Part shown: positions 35,638-48,673 of the stretch, one piece after another
Layout of the letters: the number at the start of each line of letters is the position of its first letter
How positions within the stretch are numbered: the first letter of the stretch is position 1
Source of the DNA: Aquatica leii
Lineage: Eukaryota > Arthropoda > Insecta > Coleoptera > Lampyridae
Direction: 5' to 3'
Length of the DNA: 64,000 nucleotides
Assembly: GCA_035610365.1 (NCBI GenBank)
Contig: CM069432.1
Location: forward strand, 112,983,529 to 113,047,528
Notes under the pieces: generated by a model
Databases searched by the model: none
What the model saw: only the letters and a program-made list of their open reading frames with translations
What the model was told of the DNA's origin: nothing
Program-made: the position numbers and the translations under genes

Positions 35638-38600
35638 CTGTATCATTTTTTATACCATTCCCATTATCAGATTTATTTTTTTTTAAATCGGTATTTTGGC
35701 ACTTATATATCATATACTTGTTTTCTCTTTTTTTTCCTCTTATTCCTTTCACATTGCTATTATTTTAAAAAAAGTCAGGTAGAACAAAAGAAAATTTATA
35801 ATGTGTTTTTATTTATACTAAAAATTTTTGCATTATAAACGAGTTGTTAAATTATAATATTAGTATAAATTATTATTTTTAGATTAATCTTTAGTTTGAT
35901 TTCAGACAGCTATCATTGACTTATTTTAATTTGTGTTAGATTCTAGTTTTTAATTTTGCTTGGGATAGGACATTAGGTATTGCTATAAAAAGTTTATAGA
36001 TATTTTTGTAAACTGATTTTAGGTTTAAATTTGTTTTTGTTTACGATTTTAGACTCAATTATTAAAATAGAAGTTTGTGTCTTATCATATAGCTCACTCT
36101 CTTGCTATTTGTTTCTAAATTATTGCTGTTGAAGGTTATTTTCTTTTAAACCGGTATTTTAAAATAATGTATTCAAAAAGGTTTTATTGCAATAAATAAA
36201 AGTAAAGTTAAAATAGTTTTAAAAAGTAGTTTAGCAACTGCTTGTTAAAGTTTACTTAATTTAAACTTATTATCAAATTAATTTCTTTAACTTTTAGTTT
36301 TTTATATTTAGTGACTAGAGCAAAATGTTATTTTTAAAAAAATTGTAAAATTAGATACGTGATAGTTGTAAATATATTAATATTTTTTTATTGTTACAAA
36401 TTTAATTGTAAGTAGTAGCAGTAAGTAAACGGTAAAAAATCATAATCAAATTATTTCATTAAAAAAATTACATGTTGCTTTTAAATTAATATTTTACCAA
36501 GTTTGTTTAATAGTTATTTATTATGTATAAGTATCTTATTTAACTTAAAACGCTAAAGAAAAACTTAGTCACAAGAGCTCTGCAAACAAAAGACGAATGC
36601 AATAGAAAACTTTATCCACAACTGCAAAGCAAAATGTAAAAATTATAATTACAAATATATCATTTACTGTTCTATTGATTCCTATAAAATATTACTACAA
36701 ATAATCAATGCTTTTGAAATGGTTGCTATGTGTATCCATGTTACAATAAATATGTCGTTTATTATTTTATTAAAAGCAATGAAAATTGTTGATTGACGCT
36801 ATTTTGCAGGTGAATAATTGGTGCATTAATTTAAAACTTTCTGCAATAATATAGATTGAAAAATTATGTTTCACAGCAAATAGTTTGGTACTTCACGAAA
36901 GAATCGAAAGATACCTGAAACGAAAATGAAATATTTTGCTAGTCTATTTTTTGCGTAAAATAATTGGTGTCGTGCGTCATTCTTTTGCACCAAATACTTC
37001 TATATAACTTTACAAAAACATTGATATTGTCTAATACAGTGAGTTTGATTTTTTTGAAAGCGTATCAAAAACATATACTAAAAAGCCTATATTCTGGAAC
37101 ATGAACATATAATACAATTTTTGAGGAGTGTTTCAGAACAAACATATTTGACATAAATAAATAAGGTATTGATATAAATTATTATATTTTATTGTAGATT
37201 CTATTAATAATGGAAATGCAATGAATTCATCTATCTAAAAATGAAGATAAAAAAGCTTTTTTTCTTACACTTACCGACAAAAAAAGTTACGTAGCTTAAA
37301 GTATTGCTTCGATTCAGTCAATATGTATAGAAGATAGATGTTATTACGTCTTGCTAATGTTTCTCGAGGCAGATTCTTTCTTTGATATCATATGAATAAA
37401 TGTACTACCACGTTGCTGGAATTAATATATTGAATAGTACTGGCCACTGTTGCTTCGTATATTTTATGTATATTATGTATTATGTATATTTTTGAATCTA
37501 TTACATTTTTATGTTATTTATATGATTTTTTTTTGTTTTTTGTAGAATAATTATTTTCAGCTTAGCAGCTAATAATTAGTAAACATGTATAACTATCAAA
37601 ATTAATAACATTCTTTTAATTAAAATTAGTTGTGTTTTTAAAATTAATTGCAACTTTTTATAACGTTATATACAAAGTAATTGTGCTAAATGTAATTATA
37701 ACTTCTAAAAACTTGTCAAATTAAATTAAGCGCATAAAATGTTAAACAATACGAAATGCATTGCATTTTGTTAGTCACTTACAGGTAAATTTAATTAACT
37801 TCAACTCACTTTAACAGTTTCGTGCAAATTGAGTTTTAGATACGCTGAATATAATAAAACATTTACTTAGTTTTGCATATAAGACGACTACATTCGTTGA
37901 AAATCTTAAATTTATATCTTCTACTCGACATATCGATTTAATATGCAATTTATGATATTATATTTGAAAACTCAGGTTGTAATAAAATATTTTTCAAGAT
38001 AAAAAAATAATAAACTTAAAAATGTATGAAACAATCATCATACAAATTCTTGTTTTGCGCATTTTTTGTTTGTTTTATTGACATTGAAATAGATATTAAG
38101 TACAATGCTTTGTTAAAGTAAAAAGTTAGTATAATACTTTTTCATTTACTTTTAAAGTATGTTGCAAACTTTATATAATTTATATAAGTTGGAACAAATT
38201 ACATGTATACAAAATTGGGACATACCAAACGTCAAGCAACCAATAAATGTCTATTAAAATTAAATCAAAGCTTGTTCTCGGCTTTCTGTTGCAATGTAAT
38301 TATTATATGAATAGGTTTAAGGTTATATTTAAGTCACGGATGAAGTATGCAGTATTCATTTTACTTGTAAATCCTTTTCATAAAATATAAAATCATATTA
38401 CGGAATCATAAAACAGCTGGCTCGATTTCTTACTAAATATAATGAGGTAACTTACATTATTTTAATTGAGTGTGAGATTATAGATCATACCAAATTTTCA
38501 TATTTGTTAATTACACTACACACTTAGTTTAAACTTATATATTGATTTTGTATTATGTAAATTTAATTACATTTAATATAAAATTTTGCAAATACTCAGT

Positions 38601-38984
38601 TTAGAAATATTTAACATGTTTAAAAAATTTACCAAGTGTCCACTCGTAAAGTCGAACACAGGTAATTAACAGGTATATTTAATTTTTAGTTAGGTTTATT
38701 AGCATTAGTTCTATAATCAAACGGCAAGTACGTAGCAAGTATAAACATGTTTTTTATTAAAAATTCAATAAATAATAGTAACGAAACAATAAATTATATT
38801 AAATATTCAAATAATCCCCTGCCTTCAGCGAATCAATAGTATAGCCTATTGTAGAAACAATTTCTAACGTAAGCCCACTGCCTGTCAGTAATTAAGTAAA
38901 GTAAGTAAACTATTGCTTCTCTAAAAAAATTAATATTTGGGCTGGGATTTATAATGATAACATTATCGACCCATTTAAAATTGA
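35638..38984. other. AT-rich intergenic sequence
   Basis: 3.3 kb with no supported gene, RNA or transposon ends. Confidence 0.5.
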
Positions 38985-39320
38985 AGAAAATTTTAATTTA
39001 ATTTATACATTTGGTTCATTATTTAAAGTAAAAGTTTACTGGTCGGTGAAGCACGCTGACGACACAAATAGGCGATCATTGTTCGCGCGCTTTTGCATTT
39101 CATAGCAAAAAGCATTTCTACTTTCTTCGTTCAGAGCAAAAATCTCTTGATGGCATTGTGGCTTATAGGGATGATATTTATGTTTTTTAATACATTTCAT
39201 ACTCGCGATTTGCATAAACCAACAGAAATTTGTCACAAACTGTATGTTTGGTTCGCATTTACCATCGCCAAAACACGCTTTTTTATGGGGTCAACAATTT
39301 TATTTTATTCAAAATATTAT
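38985..39320 (-). pseudogene. Tc1/mariner-superfamily transposase relic
   Basis: Minus-strand reading gives helix-turn-helix-like VNANQTYSL and GLCKSRV, then KKHKYHPYKPQ, LNEESRNAFCYEMQKRANND, CFTDQ (catalytic block with the usual Glu changed to Gln) and FTLNNEPNV. This series matches an insect IS630/Tc1/mariner-type family. It has several stops and frameshifts, including a stop directly after CFTDQ. A relative with the same N-terminal style lies at 59755. Confidence 0.6.
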
Positions 39321-40248
39321 TACATACTACTTTTCTGTTCCAAATTTTGCAAAATGCACTGACAGATGGTATTGTACTATTAAAGTTAACGGCAAACAAA
39401 TCTCGAACTCTTCTGAAACTAGCGCGGTCATAATAGGTTTTTACTATATAAACCATTTTTTTGTTACTATAATATTATTAATTATTATGTCAATAATCTT
39501 AAATACGCGATTTAACGTCAAATTCTTATTGACAAACAAGCAGTACAAGAAACATTTGCTGTAAAATTCTAAAATCAAGGCTAATACTATTTAAAATTAT
39601 TTTAGTGCTTTAAAATAATTATTCGCACTTTTAGTCTTATAATTTAAAATCAAATTAAACATTTACAAAAGCTTAGTTTGTTGATATTTTGTTTAGTTTT
39701 TACTAACCGTTTACTTTTAAAGTGAACAATTACAAAAATTAAGAATATTGTCTGGATACATAATGACCCTATTAGAATTTTTGTGTTTGTAAAATAATAT
39801 TTTGTGTTATTTATTATATCCTAATGTACAAATTGTTTATAATTCATTTTTAAATATAGTTTTGTTGCAAGTTGATTATTTTTATAAGATTGAAATAAAA
39901 TTTGTAGAATTAAATTAAATTAAACACTGCATCTTGGTATATTGCAAGTGTTAATGAATACTAAAAACAATTATACTTTATTGTTATTATCATGCAGTTT
40001 AAAAAACTAATTGATGTTAATAAATATGTGACATTGTTTCATTTTAACGATAAATTAAATAACCATACATATAACAATTTTTGAATTTTTTCTTAGTGTA
40101 TGAAAAAGAAACAACTACTTATTCAACTAAATTAAATACTAATTAAATATTTTTAACACAAGAATAGTTTTAACACTGCATCTTATCTAATATATACAGT
40201 AAAAATATAATTAAAAAAATATACAACAAATTTGTATTTACCAATTTA
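39321..40248. other. No recognisable feature
   Basis: AT-rich; overlapping short ORFs at 39093-39564 (plus) are antisense shadows of the transposase relic or chance. Confidence 0.5.
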
Positions 40249-40918
40249 CTACTAAACCCTGTACGGCGAAAAGATAGAGTTAAGCTCCTCCTTCAATTTT
40301 GTATGATAATTTAAACCAATGTATGAAGAGACAAGTTTACACAGCTCAAATTAGTAAAAGCGCGAAAATTCAAAAACTATGTAATGTATAATATAGGCAT
40401 TAAAGATTATAAATTTCTACTTATAACAAATAAATACGTTTACAACTTTATTTGTTAATTTAGTTACACGATTTATTTTTAAAATTTATCAAATAACACT
40501 TGGAGGGAACAACTAAACATTTCAAACGCGTATAAACAAGGGCTTCATTAAATTTTTACTTATTAACAAATTTGACGAACTAAAATTATGACATATTTTA
40601 TGAAAGTTTAAATAACAGTCTGTATAAAAAAAAGGATGATTCAGATGAAAAAGTCATCTTCCACACGAATATACACAAATGTCTTTCAAAGTATTGAAAA
40701 ATACTATTTCGTCAAATGAATGAAAATTACAAAAACTTCAAACTGCGAATAAATTAACCAAAATGTCGAACGTTAAACTCAGGTCAAACTGAAGTATGTC
40801 ATTTGTTTGTTGTAACACTGACTTGAAAATTTTAACCAATAAAAAAATTTATTCAAATTTAGCGCCTATTTAATAGGAGGGACTTAACTCTATCTTTTCG
40901 CCGTACAGAGAATAGTAG
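40249..40918. mobile_element. MITE with about 37-bp terminal inverted repeats
   Basis: CTGTACGGCGAAAAGATAGA begins at 40259 and recurs inverted, ending at 40908. With the CTACTA outside it on both ends, the repeat reaches 40249 and 40918. About 670 bp in total, with no coding sequence. No target duplication was settled. Confidence 0.7.
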
Positions 40919-41149
40919 GTTTGATTGAGAGTGCGTTACATTAACGGTTTTTGTATTACTATATAGTTGCTTATTTAATTACAATGTAAACGTTAAAAAT
41001 GTTATAATAGAATTATAGTCGATTGCACAAAAGTCTGGTTAATTGGCGGTTTAGTAATGGTCGATTAAAAATGATTAACATTCATTTGCGTTACACAAAA
41101 CAATTTAATCTATGATTAACGGTCCATTAGTTAATCGATCATTAACTGC

Positions 41150-42430
41150 TAGTCAACTTGACAACCGCGCGTTTTACTAAGAAAATGAGGTTTTCCCTCA
41201 TCAATCGTCATCTAACGTAAAGACGTTTTTATTTTAGAAATATCCAATAAATCCGCTCGAATGTCGCATTTGTAGAACGACATAGCTGAATATTTTCTAA
41301 CCAAAGTCATAGAGTAGGTTAGTATTTACACGTGGTGAATGTTAGCGACGTACTAGCTATTTTTGGTTGTTTTAGCTTTCTTTCATGGATTAACGCAGTC
41401 GTTAATTTGCTTATGGATTAACGAAGGCGCAATTTGTGTGGTGTAATTCTACTGATGGCGTCCTATTGTGTAGTTTGAGTTCGCCTAGGATCGGTTGGAA
41501 GTAGTGCTACGTGCGAATGAGTATTCCTTATATAGTTTCTGGCCGAAAAGATATTTATGTATAATATAAGTTTCCGCCGGAATAATCAAGCGGGAAATAC
41601 GGCACCACCTCAACCCTCAACTGGTCAAGCACTTTGGAGTTACCGATTTGCAATCGCGCTAGGTAGCGTCGTGTCAAATTTAAACAACGTTACAATTTTT
41701 AAATGAATTAAGGACTGTTTCTGAAATATCTGTGCATTTGCTAACTTTGTTCTCTAGTTAATACTTTAATCCTACTCAATGTCAATTTTGTTTATACACT
41801 ATAAATGTCAAAACTTAAATCATTAATGTGCGAGAATGTAACTATCAGAAATTTGGAAGTACGCGTCCGATTGTGATTCTGTCGTAAAATGAATTTTGAC
41901 TAATGATAGCGGTCGTAAGCTTGACGTCAAAATATACAGGCGGTTTTAAAATTTTACTTGCAAAATCGTATTTATTTTGCTACCGTTTATTCTATTGCGG
42001 CGGCGTATTTAATCTAGTAAAAGGATATGTGCTTCTAGAGTCTATTTTAGACCTGTTTTAGCACTGTAATTTATTTGTTTTGTTATTATGTATATGTAAT
42101 TTGTACCAGTGGCGTAACAGTCGATACTCATCTTTTATCTTCAATGAAATTTCTCTTAATAAATAATTGTTATTAATTTTGAGTATCCTTTATTTGGGAA
42201 TGTACTTTGGGGGATTGCGGGTCTAGCATCTCCTTTTCTCCTGCCTAGACATCCTACGTTATATTAAATTGCGAGTAAAAGTGGCGCAATCGGGCATTTA
42301 GTTTAACTAAGAATATTCTTTTTTACTTCGATCTTTAACTTACGACCATCTATGGTGAGGCTAGCCAAAAGGTAAGCGAAATATCTCAGTATAATAAACT
42401 TTTTCTCCACCTCCCTCATTGGAACGTGGC
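41150..42430 (+). repeat. Possible LTR plus primer-binding-site fragment inside copy 2
   Basis: This 1.3-kb segment is absent from Harbinger copy 1 and is GC-richer than its surroundings. It contains TTAATAAATAATTG and GAGTATCCTTTATTTGGG, reminiscent of a retrotransposon LTR 3' part. Further on is TGGCGCAATCGGGC (about 42281), which resembles the gypsy primer site at 10811. I could not define the LTR start or find gag or pol, so this is tentative. Confidence 0.35.
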
Positions 42431-42674
42431 AGAAGTAATATTTACTGAATCAACTTTAAGCAAATATGAAGCACAGAATTAGTTTAACAAATAATAAACT
42501 ACAATAAATTTTGTTGTTTTAATACGTTTTGCATATTAAGAACTGTTGCAATTAATGTTGTGCTAATTTTGAGTCGGCAACCATATTGCAAGCAAGGAAA
42601 TCCTCTAAGCAACTCCAAAAAACCTTTCTACGGCATTACTTGTCATAATATGTGCTTTGTTATATGCTACTTTA

Positions 42675-43040
42675 CTAGCATTTGCTATATGTAAACAGAT
42701 GAAGTTTACATGAATATCCACTATCACCTAATAGGTAACCATTGCTATATCTTGCAAAACAAAATTTAACCGGAAAAGGAGGATGATTGAAAATAATACT
42801 GTCATATACTGATCCTGGCCAACAAACAATAAAATGCAGTAGTTTTAAGTCAGCATCGCAAATCGCTGGAACATTAATGCTAAAATATCCATTTTTGTTG
42901 TGATACGATACAATATTTAGAGCATCGGGTGATTGTATAAGCATAGGTGTGCAATCGACAGCTCCCACAACACGGAGAAAACCAAAAATGCGATAGAGCC
43001 ATTGTTTTAGTTCCATTAATTGTTCGGTAGTTTTAGGCAT
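42675..43040 (-). pseudogene. Harbinger transposase fragment, copy 2
   Basis: Minus-strand frame MPKTTEQLMELKQWLYRIFG, VVGAVDCTPM (first catalytic Asp), HNKNGYFSINVPAICDADLK, VCWPGSVYDSIIF (the Asp lost in copy 1 is kept here) and YLLGDSGYSC. It is collinear with 33301-33684 and breaks at the same point after the second Asp block, as if the shared ancestor was already truncated or an exon boundary lies here. Confidence 0.88.
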
Positions 43041-43671
43041 CTTTATATATTGATGGGAAAACCTGGCAATTTCATTTGTGATACGCTAGATAGAGCATTA
43101 ATATTTGTACTCTCGCATCGCAATGTCGTTTAGCAATTCAAAAGGACTTTCTGTACCTGGTATAAAAGTTAATCGGCGAAGCAGTCTTCAAAACTACTCG
43201 AGTAAGAAGACGACAAGTGAAACAACATAATTACTTTTGTTTAAAAAATTTTTCTTTTATAAATTTGTATATAATGAAGCTTGAATTAAACGCAGCTATA
43301 ATTTATTAGTTAGTTTTGACTGTAAATAATGAACTTTTTATTATTGAAAAAATTTAATTGTAGGTTAATCAGCCAAATATCGCCAATTAGATAATCTTTT
43401 GTTAGCAAGAGTTTAATCGCAGATTAAAATTGGAAAACTTTAATTGTAGGTTAACCAGTCAAATATCGCCAATTAGATAATCTTTTGTTGACAAAAGTTT
43501 AATTGGAGATAATAGTTTTGTGCAACGTAAATTATAGTTACTTGTCCGTTATTCTCTGATTAACGTCGACTTCAATTAAACATTTAATTGACCGTTAATG
43601 GCACGTTCAACTACAATTAAAAGATAATCAAACTTTAATCAAAGATTAAACTCATAATTGTAACAATATTA

Positions 43672-44357
43672 TTTAAAAAAAACTATTTAGGTTTTTTTAA
43701 ATGCTTCTAACAACACAAATTATATTTTAAAAAATTTAACCTAAATAACACATAAGAGAGCAAATGCTGCTTTAACAAATTTACTTGTCAAAGCAGCTTA
43801 ATTAAAAACTTGAAAAAATGTATTTACTTATACAACTTGTCAAGATTTTATGTTCAAAGTTATAAAATAAAAAGAAACATTTTCTGTTTTAACGTATAAC
43901 AACTTCAAGAATTTGTTAAAAGTTAATTATTTAATCTATGTATGTAAATTTTTGTAATTTTAGTAATAAATTACAACACAGTGTAATAACAATTTAACAT
44001 TTATTTATTTACTGTTTACAAAAGCACATTCATTTTACACTGTAAAAAAACTTGTTTTCTATCAAAACTTTTGCAACAATGCAACAATTCAGATAATATA
44101 ATGTATCGTGTGTATTTTTATAATAAAAGTAAGAATCGAGTTAAACTAAACGTATTCGATTTAAAGCTTAACAGAAAATAACCAACAATATTAAAAAATT
44201 AATAAAATATGTATACCGTTTTTAAATATGTTTTTTTCAATTTTTTTTTATTTAGAAAGAGGAAATAACCATAACCGCCAGGTCATTGGCTTTTTAATTA
44301 ACTGAACTTAATTATTTATGTAAAATACTAAAAAAATAAGTACGTACTATAATAAAC
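43672..44357. other. No recognisable feature
   Basis: AT-rich; nothing supported. Confidence 0.5.
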
Positions 44358-44705
44358 TTAGCAGTTGTGTTTTTTTAAGTAACTTATTAATTTATCAATG
44401 TTCTTGCACAAAATATATTTTAATCTAAGATTGTTTAGTTGATAGGTTTGTCTGATGTTGCTATATTTTGTACATTCCGTTATTATATGAGTTACGGTTA
44501 ACGGTTCCTTCCAACATTTATTACAGCTTCGTCGAACTCTCTTGGTTAATAGATAATCATGTGTTAGTTTTGTATGTTGTATTCTGAATCTAGTGATGGC
44601 TGATTTTCTTTCTCAATGCCGGATGTCCATCTTATCGATTCGTCTTTGCTAGTTCTGAAGTAGTTATTTGTAAGGTTTTTTCAGTGTTGTTTCCAACATA
44701 TAGTT
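44358..44705 (-). pseudogene. Jockey-like non-LTR retrotransposon, C-terminal fragment
   Basis: Minus-strand translation gives RFRIQHTKLTHDYLL, a CNKCWKEPLTVTHIITECTK cysteine cluster and QLNNLRLKYILCKN before a stop at 44358-44360. This is the region after RNase H at the C-terminus of Jockey/I-type ORF2. Upstream of ITRFRIQH the reading frame is broken. It could be the tail of the element at 50.9-58 kb or a separate copy. Confidence 0.75.
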
Positions 44706-47010
44706 ATTTGCATCACTAATTTAGAAACTGCTATTTTGGGAGTATGAGTTTATTTGTAGGCCGAGGTAAAATGCCGAGACCTACATAATGCGAATACTCG
44801 CAAAATACTTTTGGAACGTGTGATACAAAAAAAATGTTTGTGCTAACTTTTACAGTATAAATTTGTTAAAAACAATTTTTTAAGTCTTGATTTTTAATAA
44901 AATCTAACGTATGTTGATAAAACCAAAACCTGTAATGACGAAATTTAATTATTTTTGAAATTAATTTGACAATTACATGATTACAATTTAACTTATATGA
45001 AAGTAAAACTATTACTGTTTTCAGCAATTGTAAGATATAAGCAAATTCATTCTATTTTTTTTTTAAATTGATGTGCCAGTACTGGCAATGCAACGTTTGG
45101 CCGTCAAGTACTTATTGGGTCATCATCGTTAGCCATTATTGGCCCAATTCCCCGTTGTTCATCCGGCCGTTAATCACCCGATTGTGTCGCGCTATTAATA
45201 AAACATAATGGGGATGCAATGGCAACTTTATTACCCCATTAAATATACCGTTCATAATCCATTGAAGGTACGTACTGAAATTAATACAATATTTCATATG
45301 TAGATATTTTTATTTATAAATTTATAAAATATTAAAAATAGAGTATTCCTTAATTAAATATAAAAAAACATCTATAAGCATAAGAACAAACATGTTAAAT
45401 GATTAAAAATATAGAAATAAACATATGAAATCTAAAACTAAATGAACTTAACTACATATATAAAAACATAAATTTATTTACTTAATTGAATATAATTTTA
45501 AAATAAAAATAAAAAATATTTGCAAGAATAACAAAAAAATACAAGCTAAGTAGTACCAATAAAGTTTAGAACTTATCATTTTCTAAACTTTTATTTTGTC
45601 TCTTTGCACGACCTCTTTCTCGATCTGTTCTGAACGAAATCTTGATCACATTTTGAATATTTGCTAATGTTGCAGTACTTGAATTATAATTGTTTCTCGC
45701 AGCTACTGTTGCATATGCAGTAATGGTTGTTCAAAAATACAGAACTTACCATGTATTAAATTAATTATATTGAAATGTGAAATTGCTGAATGTTTTATCA
45801 TTCGGATGCAATATAGTTTTATCTTTTCTACTTACATTTTGAAAAGATGCCACCCACAAAAAAAATTTTTCAAATTGTATTCATTTGCTACAAATTCTAC
45901 TACTTATGAAAAGTTACCTTTACCTGCTAAATATTTATTAAATTTAAAAAAAAAATTAATCGAATCTATGAACTGCCTGTTACTACGAAAATCTTGCTTT
46001 TTATATTATTAATTCAAAAGCATTAAATAATTCGGTTACCCAAATAATTAACATTTCTTGATATCATTGTACATGTAGACACGAGTTCTCAAACAATTCC
46101 TATAAAGAAATATTAACAATAATTACTGTATAGATTTTTTTTATTATATAGTTCTATTTACCTTGATCTTTTACATCTGAATCGACCAACGATTGTACTT
46201 GTTAGGGTTAATGTTTACAGAATTTTAGAGGTTAATGTTGAAGGTCTTGTAAATGGATTTTTAGATAGGTATGCACAAGTATAATTTCACCTTTTCTTAC
46301 AAAGTATTGGTAGCTATTGGTGGTGTAAGCACCTTCACTAAAGAAGTTTTTTTCATAGTCTGAAAATGATTCTTGTTTCTTGATTTTCTTGATTATTGTT
46401 TATTAGCATAACTACTTGACACACTTGTGTTCTAAATTTTATGATTCTCATAACTACCTACAAGAGCAAAAATTAACAATAAAACAAATATCACTTTATT
46501 AAAGTATGCAAAAGAATACATCGTATACATACATAACATAGAAATTTGACTTACCGGTAATCTGAACTTCGTAGTATTGTAATAATAAAATAAGTGAAAA
46601 GTATCATTAAAATATTTTACTGTAAAAGTTTTTAGACTCAAGTAAACAGTTATAAATAAACCACATATAAACAAGGTATAATACCAATAAAGGCCCATTA
46701 ACTCCAAACGTTAAATTATTTTTTCAATTATTTTTTTAACAACTATATAGTAACGGATATTTACTGGAAATTTGATGTACTGCCAATGCCATCATTTCTC
46801 CGATGTTTTCGGCAATCGTCAATTTGCTTCGACCATCAAACACTTATAGACGCGCCGCTAGCAATTCCGAACGATGAGTTGAGTGAATCAAACATCTAAG
46901 CCGATGTGATGTCATGGTGGGGCAAAACTTTGTGATATAGCAATTGTGTTGTTATATTCGGTTGTTATTTACCCACTTGCAAATGATTTGGTTTAATAAG
47001 TATTTTATTT
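44706..47010. other. Noncoding, with a GC-richer inverted-repeat patch
   Basis: A small hairpin TGTAGG...CCTACA lies at 44754-44785. A GC-richer block at 45070-45260 has GCCAGTACTGGC, GGCCGTTAATCACCC and repeated GCAATG motifs, and a second patch with GCCAATGCC and GGCAATCG lies at 46780-46930. They may be subterminal parts of an unidentified DNA element, but no ends could be matched. Confidence 0.3.
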
Positions 47011-47277
47011 GTGTTTTATCGTTTTCGATTTAACAAAAAGATAATTTTTAATAATTACAGCCAATACAAGCAGCGTTTTGTCCTGTCTTCTAAAGACGTC
47101 ATTTTAATTTGCAAGCAAGCCGAACAACATTTCCGTCTTCTAGAAATAAGATTAACAAACTTGAGTATTTTAAAAACAAAAAATCCAATAATCTCCGAAT
47201 TAATGGTTAACATTCTAAATGAAATTGACAGTAGTGTTTTTTCACAGTTGCTAAAAATAATAATGGAATTCATTTAA
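47011..47277 (+). CDS. Hypothetical ORF or exon
   Basis: 88 codons. An ATAATTACAG acceptor at 47060 precedes the part QYKQRFVLSSKDVILICKQA, which could be a terminal exon ending at the TAA. The amino-acid composition is less AT-driven than neighbouring chance ORFs. No family recognised and no partner exon found. Confidence 0.2.
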   Translation: MFYRFRFNKKIIFNNYSQYKQRFVLSSKDVILICKQAEQHFRLLEIRLTNLSILKTKNPIISELMVNILNEIDSSVFSQLLKIIMEFI

Positions 47278-47521
47278 TAAAATTACTTATGTTTTATTAT
47301 TGCAGCTTACGCTTATAAAACAGAAACAATAAATAGAAAAAAACGGATAAGAAATAAATTGACAAAAATATATACAAACTTGAAACAATAGTTTTTTGGT
47401 TATATTACTTTTATTTTTCAATACGTACATATGTATGTATGTGTATCTGCATGCATATGCATTTTTATATAACACAAAATAATTACAAAAAATTTTATTG
47501 TTACCTAAAATGTACTTTTAC

Positions 47522-47675
47522 TAATGCCCGATTGCACCGTATTTTTTAAGTTACACTTAATGTGAAGTAACGCTTAATTACTATAGCAACATTTGTTATA
47601 ACAATAGTTTCTACTGTTATTAAACGTTACTTAGCACTAAATATAACTTAAAAAATACGGTGCAATTGAGCATAA
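47522..47675. mobile_element. Hairpin MITE with TAA target duplication
   Basis: The element 47525-47672 (148 bp) is nearly one inverted repeat: TGCCCGATTGCACCGTAT on the left and TGCTCAATTGCACCGTAT on the other strand. It is flanked by TAA (47522-47524 and 47673-47675), suggesting a PIF/Harbinger (Tourist-like) origin. Confidence 0.8.
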
Positions 47676-48673
47676 GTGATCATATATATATATGACAGCT
47701 TTGAATACGCTATGCGTTATCACAGCTAATATTTTTGCCCCGACGCAACGTGACGTCGCGGTTTAGATAATGATGTATGTTAATAAATCTGACATAATGA
47801 CGGATGACATTTAATCAATTAATGATTGTTATTCTGTTCACCGAACAGAAATAGTTAAGCTTCTCCTAAAAAAAGTTATCCTTGAGTAGACCAATGAGCG
47901 TACTTGACAGTTTTACACGATACAATTTTACACAACCGAGACAATTTAAATTATACAACGCTTGTCATGTATAGTTAGTAGGTTATGTTGCACCCTTAAT
48001 TATTAACTCTGATAAGCTTAATTACATGTTTACAGTTAAAAATTAAAAAAAAGTCACAATTGTTTAATTAACCCATAAACACTACTTAGATAAACGGTAG
48101 AACATGATCTAATCATTTTTCAAGCACATTTTTATTAACATTTATTGGCAATATTCTTGTATTATTACAGTAATAATTTTGTAAGTATAAATTTAAAAAA
48201 ATTGTATAACTCATTTGATTCAGACTTCAAATAATGACAGTAAATATCAACGTTTAACCTCAAATAATATCGAAAACTCAAGTATCGTGTAATATGGGTT
48301 TAAAAACATGAGCAATACAAAAATTATATTCAAATGTAACGGGTTTTTGTAAGGATGTGCTTAATTATTTATGCTCGGTGAACAGTGAATAGTGTCAACT
48401 TCTAATTATAAAATTCTACTACAATGAACCGGTCTAATCCAGAAAAATAAAATTTACGGCCGATTATGATGCTTGTAATAGTTATTTGCCTTACACCGAA
48501 TTAACTCTAATAATATGTACATATATAATGTATATAATACTAATTATCTATAATAAAAAATTTACTGCTATAATCGAGTTTGCTGATTGATTAGTTGCTG
48601 TGACTACGACGCGTGTAAACAAACAAAGTCAGTATACAATTTTGTATCATAAATTCACTCTGTAATTGGTACA
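47676..48673. other. No recognisable feature
   Basis: AT-rich intergenic; nothing supported. Confidence 0.5.

Larger units (their letters stand above)
41013..43671. mobile_element. PIF/Harbinger transposon copy 2 (inverted, internally rearranged)
   Basis: The left end TAGTCGATTGCACAAAAG at 41016 follows TTA (41013-41015) and matches the right end of copy 1, so this copy is in the opposite orientation. The right end is eroded: the match runs to about AAAGATTAAACTC at 43652, then a possible terminus at 43668 is followed by TTA (43669-43671). Between about 41150 and 42430 the sequence is unrelated to copy 1; from about 42430 similarity resumes. Confidence 0.8.

Noticed and set aside
35546..35838. 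Tyr/Ile/His-rich ORFs on both strands
   Set aside because: They are translations of a TA/TG/TATG microsatellite.
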